Assembly: GCA_964529265.1 (NCBI GenBank)
Contig: CAZGVW010000190.1
Coordinates: 46,153 to 110,152, forward strand
Direction: 5' to 3'
Length of the DNA: 64,000 nt
Source of the DNA: CAZGVW01 sp964529265
Lineage (GTDB): Bacteria > Planctomycetota > Phycisphaerae > Phycisphaerales > UBA1924
Numbering within the stretch: the first letter of the stretch is position 1; each line of letters opens with the position of its first letter. The position numbers were made by a program, and so were the translations under genes. Below are positions 36,117-45,398 of this stretch, piece after piece. Below the pieces are notes generated by a model, which was not told the origin of the DNA, did not search any database, and saw only the letters and a list, made by a program, of their open reading frames with translations.

Positions 36117-36911
36117 TCAGGTCTTCTTCCGAAACCACTTGTGCCTGATCAGTTTGCCCACATGCCGGATGTAGAGGAGTTGCTGCTTCAGGCTCAGCTT
36201 GCTCATCCCGAGTTCGCGATCGCGGAAGGCGATGGGGACCTCCAGCACGCGCTGCGCCCTGGTCTTCACGAGGAGTTCGAGCGCGATCTTGTAGCCGACG
36301 ACGTCGATCGCATCGGCGCCCCTGAACCGGCTTCGTCGCAGGCAGAAGTAACCGGACATCGGATCCTTCACACTGGTGATCGGGCGCGCCAGCATCGTCG
36401 CGACGCGCGAGTTGAGCGCCCGGAACAGGCCCCACTCGGCGTCGGTGGACCCGCCTTTGACGTAGCGGCTGCCGATGACGAAATCGGCGCGCTCGTCAAG
36501 GATGGCGCGCACCATGGCGGGCAGGGCCTCAGGCGGGTGGGAGAGATCCGCATCCATGCACGCCAGGACCTCGCCGCGGGCTTCTTCGAAACCGCGGACC
36601 ACCGCGGTGGCGAGACCACGTTCGCCCACGCGAACCACGATGCGCACGGGGTACTCGCGGGCGAGCGACTCGACGGCCTCCACGCTCCCGTCGCGGGAAT
36701 CGTCATCGACGATGATGATCTCGTGGGAGAGCCCGGCCTTCTGCAGGGCGGCGCTTACGGCCGGGATCAACCGGGGCAGGTTGAGGGCCTCCCGATATGT
36801 GGGCGCGACGACGCTGACATCGATCACCGGCGCGGCCGCGGAGTCCGCGGACCCGTTATCAGGGGCCTCGACCCGTCCGCTTCGCGCCTCTTGTTCATGA
36901 ACCTGATTCAC
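36117..36911 (-). CDS. GT2 family glycosyltransferase (dolichol-phosphate mannosyltransferase type)
   Basis: A 264-residue GT-A enzyme. SVVAPTYREALNLPRLIPAV opens the fold, the first acidic cluster is Asp69-71 (IIVDDDSRDG), and the DxD motif is Asp120-Ala-Asp122 (CMDADLSHPPEALP). The region VIGSRYVKGG and the C-terminal KIALELLVKT with E-V-P-I-x-F-x-x-R resemble bacterial polyprenyl/dolichol-phosphate mannose synthases. No C-terminal membrane helices follow. The GTG at 36911 is chosen because GGGAGGGG sits just upstream; ATG 36971 is a possible longer start. It likely makes a polyprenyl-P-sugar donor for the three GT-C membrane proteins encoded divergently beside it. Confidence 0.88.
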   Translation of the reverse strand: MNQVHEQEARSGRVEAPDNGSADSAAAPVIDVSVVAPTYREALNLPRLIPAVSAALQKAGLSHEIIIVDDDSRDGSVEAVESLAREYPVRIVVRVGERGLATAVVRGFEEARGEVLACMDADLSHPPEALPAMVRAILDERADFVIGSRYVKGGSTDAEWGLFRALNSRVATMLARPITSVKDPMSGYFCLRRSRFRGADAIDVVGYKIALELLVKTRAQRVLEVPIAFRDRELGMSKLSLKQQLLYIRHVGKLIRHKWFRKKT

Positions 36912-37004
36912 AGACCCCTCCCGGCCGATCTTGACCGCGGCCGCACGGTCCACCCGGCGATCCCGCGGCATTCCTGACCCTATCGACCGGACGCAGGAGG
37001 CTCC

Positions 37005-38618
37005 ATGACGCCACAGACGCTCGAGGCCCCCCGCACCCGCCCGGTCCAAGGCCCGGGCTCGGCTGAGCCGTTCGATTGGCCTGCGCCCGCGACTGGTGGG
37101 CGGGAGGGCCGGGGGCTCAGCGTCGGCGTTCTGGCGCTTCTGTGGGCCTTGGCGGCGGGGCTCCTGGGCTCCTGGGGGATCCTGGCGGCGTGGCACGCCG
37201 CGGATCGCTTTGAGATCAGCCACGTGTCCGGGGCGTGGATGGCCCTCGCGATGCACGCGGCCGATGGGACGCTGTACCCACCGCTGTTCGATGGCGCCTC
37301 GTACGGCGGCACGCGGTTCATGCCGGTTCCGATCCTGCTGCACGCGGGGATCGCCCAGGCCACGGGCGAGTTTCTCCTTTCAGGGAAGCTGCTCGGGTAC
37401 GCCTCGTTTGCGATGATGCTCGGCGCCGCGTTTGCCGCACTGCGGATGCGCCGCGCGCCGATGGGGCTTGCCGCGGCGCTCACGGCGTGCATCATCCCGA
37501 CGAACGCCGCGATTCTCATCGGGCTCTCGATCCGCAACGATGCGCTGCCGGTGGCGTTGTCGCTGTTTGCGCTCATGCTGATTGACCGCCGCGAGGGACG
37601 GGCCGCGACGCTGGCTGCCGCGGGGTTGTGCGCCCTTGCGTTTCTGAGCAAGTTCAGCGCGCTCTGGGCGCCGGCGGCCATCGGCGTGTGGTTGCTGGTC
37701 TGCGACAGGCGGCGGCTCATTCTCTTCTGCGTCTCGTGCGCCCTTTTCACGGCCGGAGGGCTGGCGGCGTTTCATTTTGCGAGCGGCGGTCGGATGTTTC
37801 AGAATCTGTTCGGGCTCTCGACCTCCGGGATGACGGGCGCCGAGGCGCTGATCATCTCGCCCGTGCGGATTCTCTGGCATCTTTTCGAGAAGGCGCCGCT
37901 CGCATGGGCGCTGCTGCTGCCGGCGGGCATCGGCGCCCTCGTGGCGGCGCGGCAGCGAAGCGTGAGCATCTATCACGTGGCGATGGTCTTCGCGGCCGGG
38001 CTGCTGGTCGTGATCTACGCGGACCGGGGCGCGAACGACAACCACCTGATCGATGTCATCGCGCTGACGATGATCCTGGCCGGCGACCTGTGGGCGCGGG
38101 TTGAAGAACCCCGCCGGGCCATGGCGCCGTTGCAGGTGGCGCTGGCGGGGCTCGTGCTCTGGGCCGCGCCGTTCGCATTCGGCCGCTCGCTGGGTGACCG
38201 GACGATGGGCGCGGCGCGCGACATGATGCGCGGCGACCGCTCCACCTGGAGGAATCCGCGGCCGATGGAGGGCGCGCTTCCGGCTGATGCGCACATCCTG
38301 TCGGAGGACCCGTTCATTCCTGTTTCGATGGGCGCCAAGCCGGTGGTGCTCGATCCCTTCATGCTGCTGCGCACGGGCAAGGACCACCCGGAGTGGATTG
38401 CCTCGCTGGTCGAACGGCTTGACGAGAAGGAGTTCGACGCCGTTGTGCTCGTGAGACGCATCGACGACGAGGCTGAGCGCGACTGGTACGACACGATGCA
38501 CTTCGGCCCGGAAGTGTCCGAGGCGATCCGGAGGAACTATCAGTTCTCGGCGAGGGTCGATGCGTGGCTGGTGTATGAGCCGCGCCCGCGAGAGGGCGGC
38601 GAACTGCATTTCGAATAG
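37005..38618 (+). CDS. Polytopic membrane glycosyltransferase-like protein (GT-C fold)
   Basis: A 537-residue membrane protein with about eleven predicted membrane helices between residues 40 and 400 and a soluble C-terminal domain (about 410-537). It has the layout of PMT/ArnT-like GT-C enzymes that use polyprenyl-phosphate sugars, although the usual D-E at the first outer loop is not obvious. RGANDNHLIDVIALTMILAG marks a loop-helix boundary. GGAGG lies five bases before the ATG. It is divergent from the GT2 gene and first of three consecutive membrane genes. The donor and acceptor are unknown. Confidence 0.8.
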   Translation: MTPQTLEAPRTRPVQGPGSAEPFDWPAPATGGREGRGLSVGVLALLWALAAGLLGSWGILAAWHAADRFEISHVSGAWMALAMHAADGTLYPPLFDGASYGGTRFMPVPILLHAGIAQATGEFLLSGKLLGYASFAMMLGAAFAALRMRRAPMGLAAALTACIIPTNAAILIGLSIRNDALPVALSLFALMLIDRREGRAATLAAAGLCALAFLSKFSALWAPAAIGVWLLVCDRRRLILFCVSCALFTAGGLAAFHFASGGRMFQNLFGLSTSGMTGAEALIISPVRILWHLFEKAPLAWALLLPAGIGALVAARQRSVSIYHVAMVFAAGLLVVIYADRGANDNHLIDVIALTMILAGDLWARVEEPRRAMAPLQVALAGLVLWAAPFAFGRSLGDRTMGAARDMMRGDRSTWRNPRPMEGALPADAHILSEDPFIPVSMGAKPVVLDPFMLLRTGKDHPEWIASLVERLDEKEFDAVVLVRRIDDEAERDWYDTMHFGPEVSEAIRRNYQFSARVDAWLVYEPRPREGGELHFE

Positions 38619-38631
38619 AATCGTCCCGCGC

Positions 38632-39828
38632 ATGGACGAAGGCACGAACCGGCCGCGATGGCAGGCGGAGACCGAGCGGCGGCCATCGCTCATCGTTGCG
38701 CTGATTGTCTTTGCGCTGATTCGGATCGTCGTCTTCGGTGTCGGGGCCGTGTCATTCGCCACGGCGCCGCCCGAGGCCCTCACCCGCTTCGCGGGCAACG
38801 CCCCGATGGTTGCATGGGACGGGCTCCACTACCTGACGATCCTTCAGGGCGGGTATCCGGAAGGCCCCCCGGTTCCGTGGCTCGTCGCGTTCTTTCCGCT
38901 CTATCCCCTCGTGGCGCGACCGCTGGCGTTCATCCTTGGTGGGGAGGCGGCGCTGCTCCTCGTCGCCAACGTGAGCGCGATCGCGGGCCTCGCCTTTGTG
39001 TTTCTCTGGGCCCGCGGGCGCATGGGCGCGCGGAGCGCTTTTGCCACGGCGACGCTGCTTGCCTGTTACCCGCCCGCGATGTTCCTGAGCGCGGCCTATT
39101 CGGAGGGACTGCTCCTGCTGTGCACTGGGGCGGCCCTGTGGCTGAGCGATCAGCGCCGGGCCTGGCTCGCGGCCGGTGTCGCGGGGGTTGCCACCGCCGT
39201 TCGACCAACCGGCGCGGCCCTGGCGCTCGTCGTCTGGCTGCTTGAGGTCCGGGCCGCCGCCCGGCCCCGGCCGCTCGCGCAGGCCCCGCGGCTGGTGGCG
39301 CTCGGCGCGGTGTCCATCGTGGGCATCCTGGCCTATCAATCATTCCTGATTGTGCGCTACGAGCGCTTCGACGCGTACTTCGCAGCACAGGCGAAGTGGG
39401 ATGGCTCACCGGCCGTCACGTCCCCCGCGGCTTCGGCCGCAGAGGCGGCACACTCCGCATCCACCGTCAGCCCCCTCTATCGCCGCGCACCGGCGCCTTT
39501 CAATCGCCTGTTTTCACCCGGCGCTTGGAATCTCGCCTTCGCGTGGGGGATGCTCGCGGTCGGACTCATTGGGCTCGCCCGCCCCGGCCCGTTCCCGCGA
39601 TTGGTGTTTCTGCTGCCGATCACGATCTTCCTTCTCGGCTACCTTCCCGGCATGGGCGCGAGAGCGACATCCATCGCTCGCTTCGAGGTCGTCGCCGCGC
39701 CCTGTCTTGCGCTGGGCGCCTGGTGGCTGCGCCGCGCGCCTGTCGTCACCTGGGCTCTTGCGGTGGGAGGGCTCATCCTTCAGTGCTTCTTCGCCTTCGA
39801 GTTCGCGCGAGGAAGGTGGGCCGGTTGA
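38632..39828 (+). CDS. PIG-V-like mannosyltransferase (polytopic membrane protein)
   Basis: A 398-residue protein with about nine membrane segments. The block WDGLHYLTILQGGYPEG followed by AFFPLYPLVARPLA and YSEGLLLLCTGAALW matches the PIG-V/GPI mannosyltransferase 2 family found also in bacteria. There a W-D-x-x-H-Y motif lies in the first outer loop and carries the catalytic Asp. The gene starts 13 bases after its upstream neighbour and its stop overlaps the TTG of the next gene, so the three are probably one operon. Bacterial substrates are unknown; lipid-linked sugar transfer outside the membrane is inferred. Confidence 0.85.
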   Translation: MDEGTNRPRWQAETERRPSLIVALIVFALIRIVVFGVGAVSFATAPPEALTRFAGNAPMVAWDGLHYLTILQGGYPEGPPVPWLVAFFPLYPLVARPLAFILGGEAALLLVANVSAIAGLAFVFLWARGRMGARSAFATATLLACYPPAMFLSAAYSEGLLLLCTGAALWLSDQRRAWLAAGVAGVATAVRPTGAALALVVWLLEVRAAARPRPLAQAPRLVALGAVSIVGILAYQSFLIVRYERFDAYFAAQAKWDGSPAVTSPAASAAEAAHSASTVSPLYRRAPAPFNRLFSPGAWNLAFAWGMLAVGLIGLARPGPFPRLVFLLPITIFLLGYLPGMGARATSIARFEVVAAPCLALGAWWLRRAPVVTWALAVGGLILQCFFAFEFARGRWAG

Positions 39829-41483
39829 CCGACGCGGTGGTCCATCCAGGCGCGGAGCGAGCCGCTGAGCCTGCCGGGGGCCGAGGGCAGCATGGCGGCG
39901 GTGCGCTGCTCATTCCCCTGCTTTGCGCCGTCGTGTTTCTCGTGCTCGCCGGTCTCTTTCTCCCTTACCAGTCCATCTGGATTGACGAAACCACCCAACT
40001 CAGCGGCCTCACCCTGCCGCCCGCCGAAGCCGCGGCATGGCTCGCGGGCAGGGATCCGCACCGGTTCGGTGTGCCGCCCGACCGCATGCCGCCGCTGGGT
40101 TACTGGCTGGGATGGATGTGGTCGAAGGTCTTTGGGCTAACCGAGACATCGATGCGGTGGTTCGGTGCGGTCGCGGTGGCCATGGCAGTCTTCGTCACCT
40201 CTGCGGTTGCGCTGCGCGCGTTCGGGAGGGTCGCCGCGCTGGTGACAGGCCTCCTGCTGGCGCTCTCCGCCAACGTCATCATCTTTGGCGTCGAGATCAG
40301 GGCCTACCCCCTGCTCATCCTGTTTGCGGCGTGCGCGTTCGCGTCTCTCGTTCGATTCTCCCTCGCCCCACCGGAGCGTGAAGGCCGCTGGCTCATCGCG
40401 CTCGCCGCATCCTGCCTCGCCGCGGTGTACACGCACTTCTTCGGCGCCGTGCTCACCGGCGCCGTGCTCTGCGGCGCTTTGTTCGTCGCGCTCCTGCGGC
40501 GCCGCGGGGTCGGTAGAACCCTTCTCGCCGGCGCGGCGACCGCCGTCTGCAGCCTCGGAATCATCCCGTTCGTCCTCTTCGCTCTCGAACGCACGAAGGA
40601 TGCCGCGGCCGCTGGAGCGCCCGAACCCATCCGGGAACAACTCGCCCGGTTTCTCTACCGCCTGTGCGCTCACGCCTCGATGGCCCTCAGTCTGCCGGTC
40701 GTCGCGCTTGCCGCGGCTTCCTTCGGGGCCCTGGCCATTGCGGCGCTCGCGCCGCGCGTCCGCGGCGGGCGCGCGGCGGCGGGGCTCGTGACCGCGCTGC
40801 TGGCCGGCGGCGCCGCGGTGCTCCTCGGCGCGTTCATCATGCGGTCCGTCCCGATCCTCGCGCCCTCCTACAACCTCTGGATGGCGCCTGGAATCGCCCT
40901 CCTGCTGGGCTCCGCCCTCGCGGCCCGCGGCAGGCTCGCGCCGCGCGTGGCGACGATTGCCGCGGGCATTCTCCTCGCGGCCAACCTCTACGGCGCTGTG
41001 CAGCTCATCCGCCATGGGAGCGCGTTCTCGCACGGACCTGGGGATCGCCTCATTCAACTCGTCGGGCAGCATGGGCCGGATCGCACGCTCGTCGTTCACG
41101 AGGCCGGTTCGTCCTGGGCCCATGCCTGGTTTCCACTGCTCTATCGCTTCGGCGAGGCGCTCGACCAGCGGGTGGCGGACGGCGATGGCGCCATCGGGAC
41201 TATCGGGCCTTCCATCAGCGCCATCCTCGTCGTGCGCGCTCGCGACCAGGGCTGGCGGGAGCTGGTGAACCAGGTCAGATCCGGCCCTTCGGCGTCCGGC
41301 GCCGGCACGGCGACCAAGGCGTTGGTCGGGGCGGGCTGGCGGAATGCCGCGGAAGAGGTCTACATGTCATACGTCCGGGCGGACATCGTGGTCCTCGAGC
41401 GGGACACCAAGGGCCAGTCTTCACAGGAATCTCTCTGGCCTGAGGGGATGGCGCCGGTGTATCCTCGGGAGCCCGCGCGGTAG
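39825..41483 (+). CDS. GT39/PMT_2-like polytopic glycosyltransferase
   Basis: A 552-residue protein with about eleven membrane segments (from about 24 to 400) and a C-terminal soluble domain. The first outer loop carries SIWIDETTQLSGL, in which the Asp-Glu pair matches the catalytic D-E of protein mannosyltransferases and ArnT. YTHFFGAVLTGAVLCGALF is a family-typical helix. The start is taken as TTG 39825, overlapping the stop of the PIG-V-like gene (TTGA); GTG 39837 is another possibility. It closes the membrane glycosyltransferase operon. Acceptor unknown. Confidence 0.83.
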   Translation: MTDAVVHPGAERAAEPAGGRGQHGGGALLIPLLCAVVFLVLAGLFLPYQSIWIDETTQLSGLTLPPAEAAAWLAGRDPHRFGVPPDRMPPLGYWLGWMWSKVFGLTETSMRWFGAVAVAMAVFVTSAVALRAFGRVAALVTGLLLALSANVIIFGVEIRAYPLLILFAACAFASLVRFSLAPPEREGRWLIALAASCLAAVYTHFFGAVLTGAVLCGALFVALLRRRGVGRTLLAGAATAVCSLGIIPFVLFALERTKDAAAAGAPEPIREQLARFLYRLCAHASMALSLPVVALAAASFGALAIAALAPRVRGGRAAAGLVTALLAGGAAVLLGAFIMRSVPILAPSYNLWMAPGIALLLGSALAARGRLAPRVATIAAGILLAANLYGAVQLIRHGSAFSHGPGDRLIQLVGQHGPDRTLVVHEAGSSWAHAWFPLLYRFGEALDQRVADGDGAIGTIGPSISAILVVRARDQGWRELVNQVRSGPSASGAGTATKALVGAGWRNAAEEVYMSYVRADIVVLERDTKGQSSQESLWPEGMAPVYPREPAR

Positions 41484-41511
41484 CCCACGGCGCGGCTCAG
41501 AGAGCGCCTCC

Positions 41512-43218
41512 ATGCAAAGAACCCTGCTCCGTTGTCTCCTGCCGCTGCCGGCGATCGCAGTGCTTGCCTCGCACGTGACCGGCCAGACGCTGCCCTCCAC
41601 CCAGCACGTGCTCATCGAGGAGAGTCCGGAGGAGTCGGTGACGGTCGTCCGCGAGGGACGAGAGCATCACTGGAGGGCGTTCCGGGAATGGCGGCTTGTC
41701 TGCGCCACTCCGGCCTTCCCGATGACGCGGGAGGAGTTCGAGCGGATGATCGTGCAGGCCAAGGCGGATCGGGCGGCGCTCGCCCATGATGTCGCGCCGC
41801 CGCAGCCGGCTGCCGGGCGCGCCGCCCCCACGTTCGACATCGTCTTCAACGTCGAGGGAGCGCCCCCGACGGGCGCTCCGGAAGCGCTCGCCGCCGTGGA
41901 GGCTTACCTTGAAAACCACTTCGCGGGAACCCCACTGCCGACGCCGATCGTCATGGTGGTCGAGTTCACCGATCTCGGCCCCAACATCCTCGGGCAGACT
42001 TCGCAATCCGTCTTCATCGGCGACTATCCCGAGATCAGGGACGCGCTCCTCGCCAGCCGCGACTCGGATGATGTCATTCTTGACTTCCTGCCCACGACAG
42101 CGACCCTGCCCGTCCGCTTGAACAGCGCCGCGGACATCTCCGATCAGGCGACGGCTTCCATCACGCGCGCGAACCTCATCGCCATGTCAACTGACGATGC
42201 CTTTGCGGGCCAGGCGTCGCTTATCCGCTTCACGAACAACATCGCCTTCAACTGGGACTTTGATCCTTCCGACGGCGTCAGCGACAACGATACGTGCTTC
42301 CAGTCCGTAATCGCGCACGAAGTGGTGCATACCCTCGGTTTCACGTCGGGTGTGCGGTCGACCCTCGTCCCGCCGGCGGCGCTCGACCTGTTCCGCTTTC
42401 GGAGGACAATCGAGAACCCCGAGACGCTTCAAGAGTTCACCACCCTTCCGCGCATCCTCGGCTTCAACGATCCGGACGACGATCAGGACACCGACATCGT
42501 CTTCTGGCAGGAGCGCATGTCGGACGGCTCGCCCCACGGCGCATCGCATTTCCGCAACGCGAATCCCGGCTTCTTCCTCATGGATCCTGCGCTGGCGCGG
42601 GGCGAGACCTTCTGGCCCGACTTCATGACGGAGCAGGACACCCGCGCGCTCGACGTCATCGGCTACGACTTCGCCGACCCTCTCACGCCCGAAGCGCCCT
42701 TCGCCGACTCCATTTCGCTCCTTGACGGCGACCCGACCGAGGGCCCGGAGGTGCGATTCGAAGTCACGTTCTCTCTCGACGTCGGAGGCGTGGATGTTGA
42801 CGACTTTGCCCTGACGGGCACGCTCTCCGGCGATTCAACCATTGACTCAGTCACCGTCTTCCGGGGTGGCGGGGCGGCGGTGTACGAAGTGACGGCAACC
42901 GCCGCGCCCGGCCCGGGCACGCTCGGGCTCTCGCTCATCGACAACGACACCATCCTGACCGCCATCGGCATGCCGCTCGGCGGCGTCGGCGCCGGAAACG
43001 GTGACCTCGCCGGGCCGGAGTACACCATTCTCGAATCCACGCCCTGCCCGTGGGACATTACGGGCGACGGGCAGGTCAACTCCTCCGATCTCGGTCAGTT
43101 GCTCGCCTCGTGGGGGCCTTGTCCGCCGGGCGATTGCCCGTGGGACATCACCGGAGACGATCAGGTGAACTCCTCCGACCTCGGGCAGCTGCTCGCTTCG
43201 TGGGGCCCGTGCCCGTAG
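41512..43218 (+). CDS. Secreted zinc metalloprotease-like protein with doubled dockerin-like tail
   Basis: A 568-residue exported protein. The signal peptide (about 1-24) ends at HVTGQ. A metzincin-like domain has the zinc-binding motif HEVVHTLGF with His269, Glu270 and His273. This fits secreted NF038122-like putative metalloproteases with an upstream N-terminal prodomain (25-110). DVIGYDFADP follows the catalytic domain. An immunoglobulin-like beta domain is next (about 405-500). The tail has two near-identical 30-residue dockerin-like units (CPWDITGDGQVNSSDLGQLL and the next with DDQ). Proteolytic activity is inferred from the motif. Confidence 0.87.
   Translation: MQRTLLRCLLPLPAIAVLASHVTGQTLPSTQHVLIEESPEESVTVVREGREHHWRAFREWRLVCATPAFPMTREEFERMIVQAKADRAALAHDVAPPQPAAGRAAPTFDIVFNVEGAPPTGAPEALAAVEAYLENHFAGTPLPTPIVMVVEFTDLGPNILGQTSQSVFIGDYPEIRDALLASRDSDDVILDFLPTTATLPVRLNSAADISDQATASITRANLIAMSTDDAFAGQASLIRFTNNIAFNWDFDPSDGVSDNDTCFQSVIAHEVVHTLGFTSGVRSTLVPPAALDLFRFRRTIENPETLQEFTTLPRILGFNDPDDDQDTDIVFWQERMSDGSPHGASHFRNANPGFFLMDPALARGETFWPDFMTEQDTRALDVIGYDFADPLTPEAPFADSISLLDGDPTEGPEVRFEVTFSLDVGGVDVDDFALTGTLSGDSTIDSVTVFRGGGAAVYEVTATAAPGPGTLGLSLIDNDTILTAIGMPLGGVGAGNGDLAGPEYTILESTPCPWDITGDGQVNSSDLGQLLASWGPCPPGDCPWDITGDDQVNSSDLGQLLASWGPCP
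43045..43215 (+). repeat. Tandem duplication encoding the dockerin-like tag
   Basis: Two 90-base units, the second truncated to 81 bases at 43135-43215, are about 83% identical by eye and in frame. Differences lie mostly at third codon positions. They encode the two tag units at the C-terminus of the metalloprotease-like protein. Confidence 0.85.
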
Positions 43219-43244
43219 ATCCGCTCGCCGGGTTCGAAGCGCGT

Positions 43245-43631
43245 TCAGGAACCCAGGCGCTCGCCGAGCACAATCGGCTGGAACGAGTGCGACACATACC
43301 TGCCGTATTCGAAGCGCACTTTCAGAGCCTCTGCGGGGAAGATGAGTCCCGAGCGCTCGGGCAGGTACAGCCAATCGCTGCCTTCGATCTTCGCCGGGGC
43401 GCCGAGCGCGATGTACACCTGCGCCTTCGTCGCGCCCTTCTGCAGCGACTTCAGACGGCGCTTCACGTCGTCGTATGGATAGCGCTGATTTCCGGCAAGC
43501 GATCCATAGGGTGATTCGCTCCCAGGGCTGGCGCAACCACCACCCACACCCGCGGCGGCAATCGCCATTCCCACCGCTGCGACGGTGACGAAACGCCTCC
43601 TGCAGACGCCGTGCGCATCGCTTCCGAGCAT
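43245..43631 (-). CDS. BamE/SmpA-like outer-membrane lipoprotein
   Basis: A 128-residue lipoprotein. The signal ends at a lipobox-like GVGGGC. The mature part has the BamE/OmlA pattern: LKSLQKGATKAQVYIALGAP (G-x-x-x-x-x-V-x-x-x-L-G-x-P), followed by WLYLPER and the strand LKVRFEYGRYVSHSF. BamE stabilises the BAM complex that inserts beta-barrel outer-membrane proteins. The match is to the fold family only; a planctomycete version could have a different partner. It converges with the metalloprotease gene (26 bases apart), and the tRNA-Val gene lies just upstream on the same strand. Confidence 0.78.
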   Translation of the reverse strand: MLGSDAHGVCRRRFVTVAAVGMAIAAAGVGGGCASPGSESPYGSLAGNQRYPYDDVKRRLKSLQKGATKAQVYIALGAPAKIEGSDWLYLPERSGLIFPAEALKVRFEYGRYVSHSFQPIVLGERLGS

Positions 43632-43701
43632 GGGTCCACCTCGAAGTTCGCGGGCGACCGCCGCGCGCCGATCGTGATCAGGCATGGCAGCCGCGGAAAA
43701 G

Positions 43702-43775
43702 TGGGCGGTACAGGACTCGAACCTGTGACCTCTCGCACGTCAAGCGAACGCTCTAGCCAACTGAGCTAACCGCCC
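43702..43775 (-). tRNA. tRNA-Val (anticodon GAC)
   Basis: A full cloverleaf can be drawn. Acceptor GGGCGGT pairs with ACCGCCC. The D-arm is GCTC/GAGC. The anticodon arm is TTCGC/GCGAG with one G-T pair and loop TTGACGT, giving anticodon GAC. The T-arm is ACAGG/CCTGT with loop TTCGAAT. The discriminator is A. CCA is not encoded: the next bases are CTTTTCC, whose T-run may serve as terminator. Confidence 0.97.
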
Positions 43776-43871
43776 AATCCTGCCCCTTCCGGAGGAGGGG
43801 CGGGAGTATAGCCGACGCTTCCGCCCGCGACAGCGCGGCGAAGACCGCCCCCCACCGCCCCCAACGGGCGC

Positions 43872-45398
43872 TCAGACCGCGGGCTCTCCATCCTGCCGCC
43901 GCCCTCCTGTTGCCAGGCTCACGACCACGTTGACGACCAGCGCGCACACAAACGCCAGCGGCAGGTTGTACACCTCCACGCCCGTTGCGCCCCCGCCATA
44001 CACGTGCGGCCAGATCATCGCGACGCCGAACCCCGTCGCCATGCCCACCACGCAGCCCGCCCACGTCGCCCGCCGCCACAGCGTGAGCAGAATCACCTGC
44101 GGACCGAAGCCCGCCCCGAGCCCCGCCCATCCATAGGTCAGCACGTACTTGTACACGTTGACCTCCGCATCGATGACCATGAGCACAGACCCGATCCCCA
44201 GCCCCAGCACGCACAACCGGTTCACCAGCATGTGCTCGCCGCTTGGCCGGCGCTTGAAGATGCGCGCATAGAGATCCGTCGCCGCGGCCGATGCCGCCAC
44301 CACCAGCTGGCTCGACGCCGTGGAGCAGATCGCCGCCAGCACCGCCGCGAGCACCGCGCCGCCCAGCAGCCCCGGCAGCATGTTCGCCGCGGCCCGGATG
44401 AGCATCGTCTCCTTCGCCCCCTCGATGTCCGCAAGCGCCCCGGTCGCCCACGCAGCTGATTCCGCGCCCGATTCCGCCATCGCCCGCGTCAGCAGCCCCA
44501 CCGTCACCGCGCCCCACAGGACGAGCAGCAGCCACACGCCCGAAATCACACCGCCAACCCGCGCCTCGCGCTCATCGCGCAGCGCCATGAACCGTACGAG
44601 CACGTGTGGCTGCCCCGGATACCCGAAGTTGATCCCCAGCGCGTTCGACCCGAGCAGGAACCCGAAGAGCGCCAGCGAGCCGTTGAACTCCGGAATCCAT
44701 CGAGTCAGCGCCCCGTCACCCACCTGGCCGAGTTCATCCAGCACGAACCCATAGCCCCCGACCGTCCCCATGATGAACAGCGGAAACCCGACCAGCGCCC
44801 CCACCATGAGCAGCGCCTGCAGCAGTTCCGTCCAGCACGCCGCCCGGAACCCTCCCACCACGCTGTACGCCAGCACCACGCCCCCGCCGATAAGCACGCC
44901 CACCCAGTAGGGCACATCCCCGGGAAACGCCGCCGCGAACGCCTTCCCCGCCGCGGCAAACTGCGCCGCGACATAGAGCAGCATCGAAACGAAGATCACC
45001 AGCACGCTCAGCGCCCGCACCACAGGCGCCTTCTCACGGAACGCGAACGCAAAGAAATCCGGCAGCGTCACCGCCCCCAGCGCCGCGGCTTTCCGCCGCA
45101 GCGGCGCCGCGAGCACGAACCAGTTGAACAGGTACCCCAGCAGGCACCCCGGAATGATCCAATACGCCTGCACGCCGCTCGAAAACGCCACCCCAACGAG
45201 CCCCAGCGTCACCCACCCCGATTCCGAAGCCGCGGACGCCGACAGCGCCGCCATCCACGGCCCCAGCGACCGCCCGGCCAGGAAGTAGTCCTCGTCGCTC
45301 CGCCGGGCAAACCGGGCCGAATAGATCCCCACGGCCACGATGGCGAGCGTATACGCGGCAAAAGCCGCGGCGAAGATGAGTGTGTTTCCTTCAGGCAT
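43872..45398 (-). CDS. Sodium/solute symporter (SSS family, PutP-like)
   Basis: A 508-residue transporter with about thirteen membrane helices in the LeuT fold. Typical SSS blocks are SDEDYFLAGRSLGPWMAALS near the N-terminus and the core AYSVVGGFRAACWTELLQAL (helix 5), where PutP-like proteins have their sodium-site residues. INFGYPGQPHVLVRFMA is a proline-symporter-like loop, which suggests proline or another amino acid as substrate. The ATG at 45398 starts directly before the first helix; the upstream frame is not membrane-like. It is divergent from the S9 peptidase gene, so coordinated peptide and amino acid use is a plausible inference. Confidence 0.92.
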   Translation of the reverse strand: MPEGNTLIFAAAFAAYTLAIVAVGIYSARFARRSDEDYFLAGRSLGPWMAALSASAASESGWVTLGLVGVAFSSGVQAYWIIPGCLLGYLFNWFVLAAPLRRKAAALGAVTLPDFFAFAFREKAPVVRALSVLVIFVSMLLYVAAQFAAAGKAFAAAFPGDVPYWVGVLIGGGVVLAYSVVGGFRAACWTELLQALLMVGALVGFPLFIMGTVGGYGFVLDELGQVGDGALTRWIPEFNGSLALFGFLLGSNALGINFGYPGQPHVLVRFMALRDEREARVGGVISGVWLLLVLWGAVTVGLLTRAMAESGAESAAWATGALADIEGAKETMLIRAAANMLPGLLGGAVLAAVLAAICSTASSQLVVAASAAATDLYARIFKRRPSGEHMLVNRLCVLGLGIGSVLMVIDAEVNVYKYVLTYGWAGLGAGFGPQVILLTLWRRATWAGCVVGMATGFGVAMIWPHVYGGGATGVEVYNLPLAFVCALVVNVVVSLATGGRRQDGEPAV

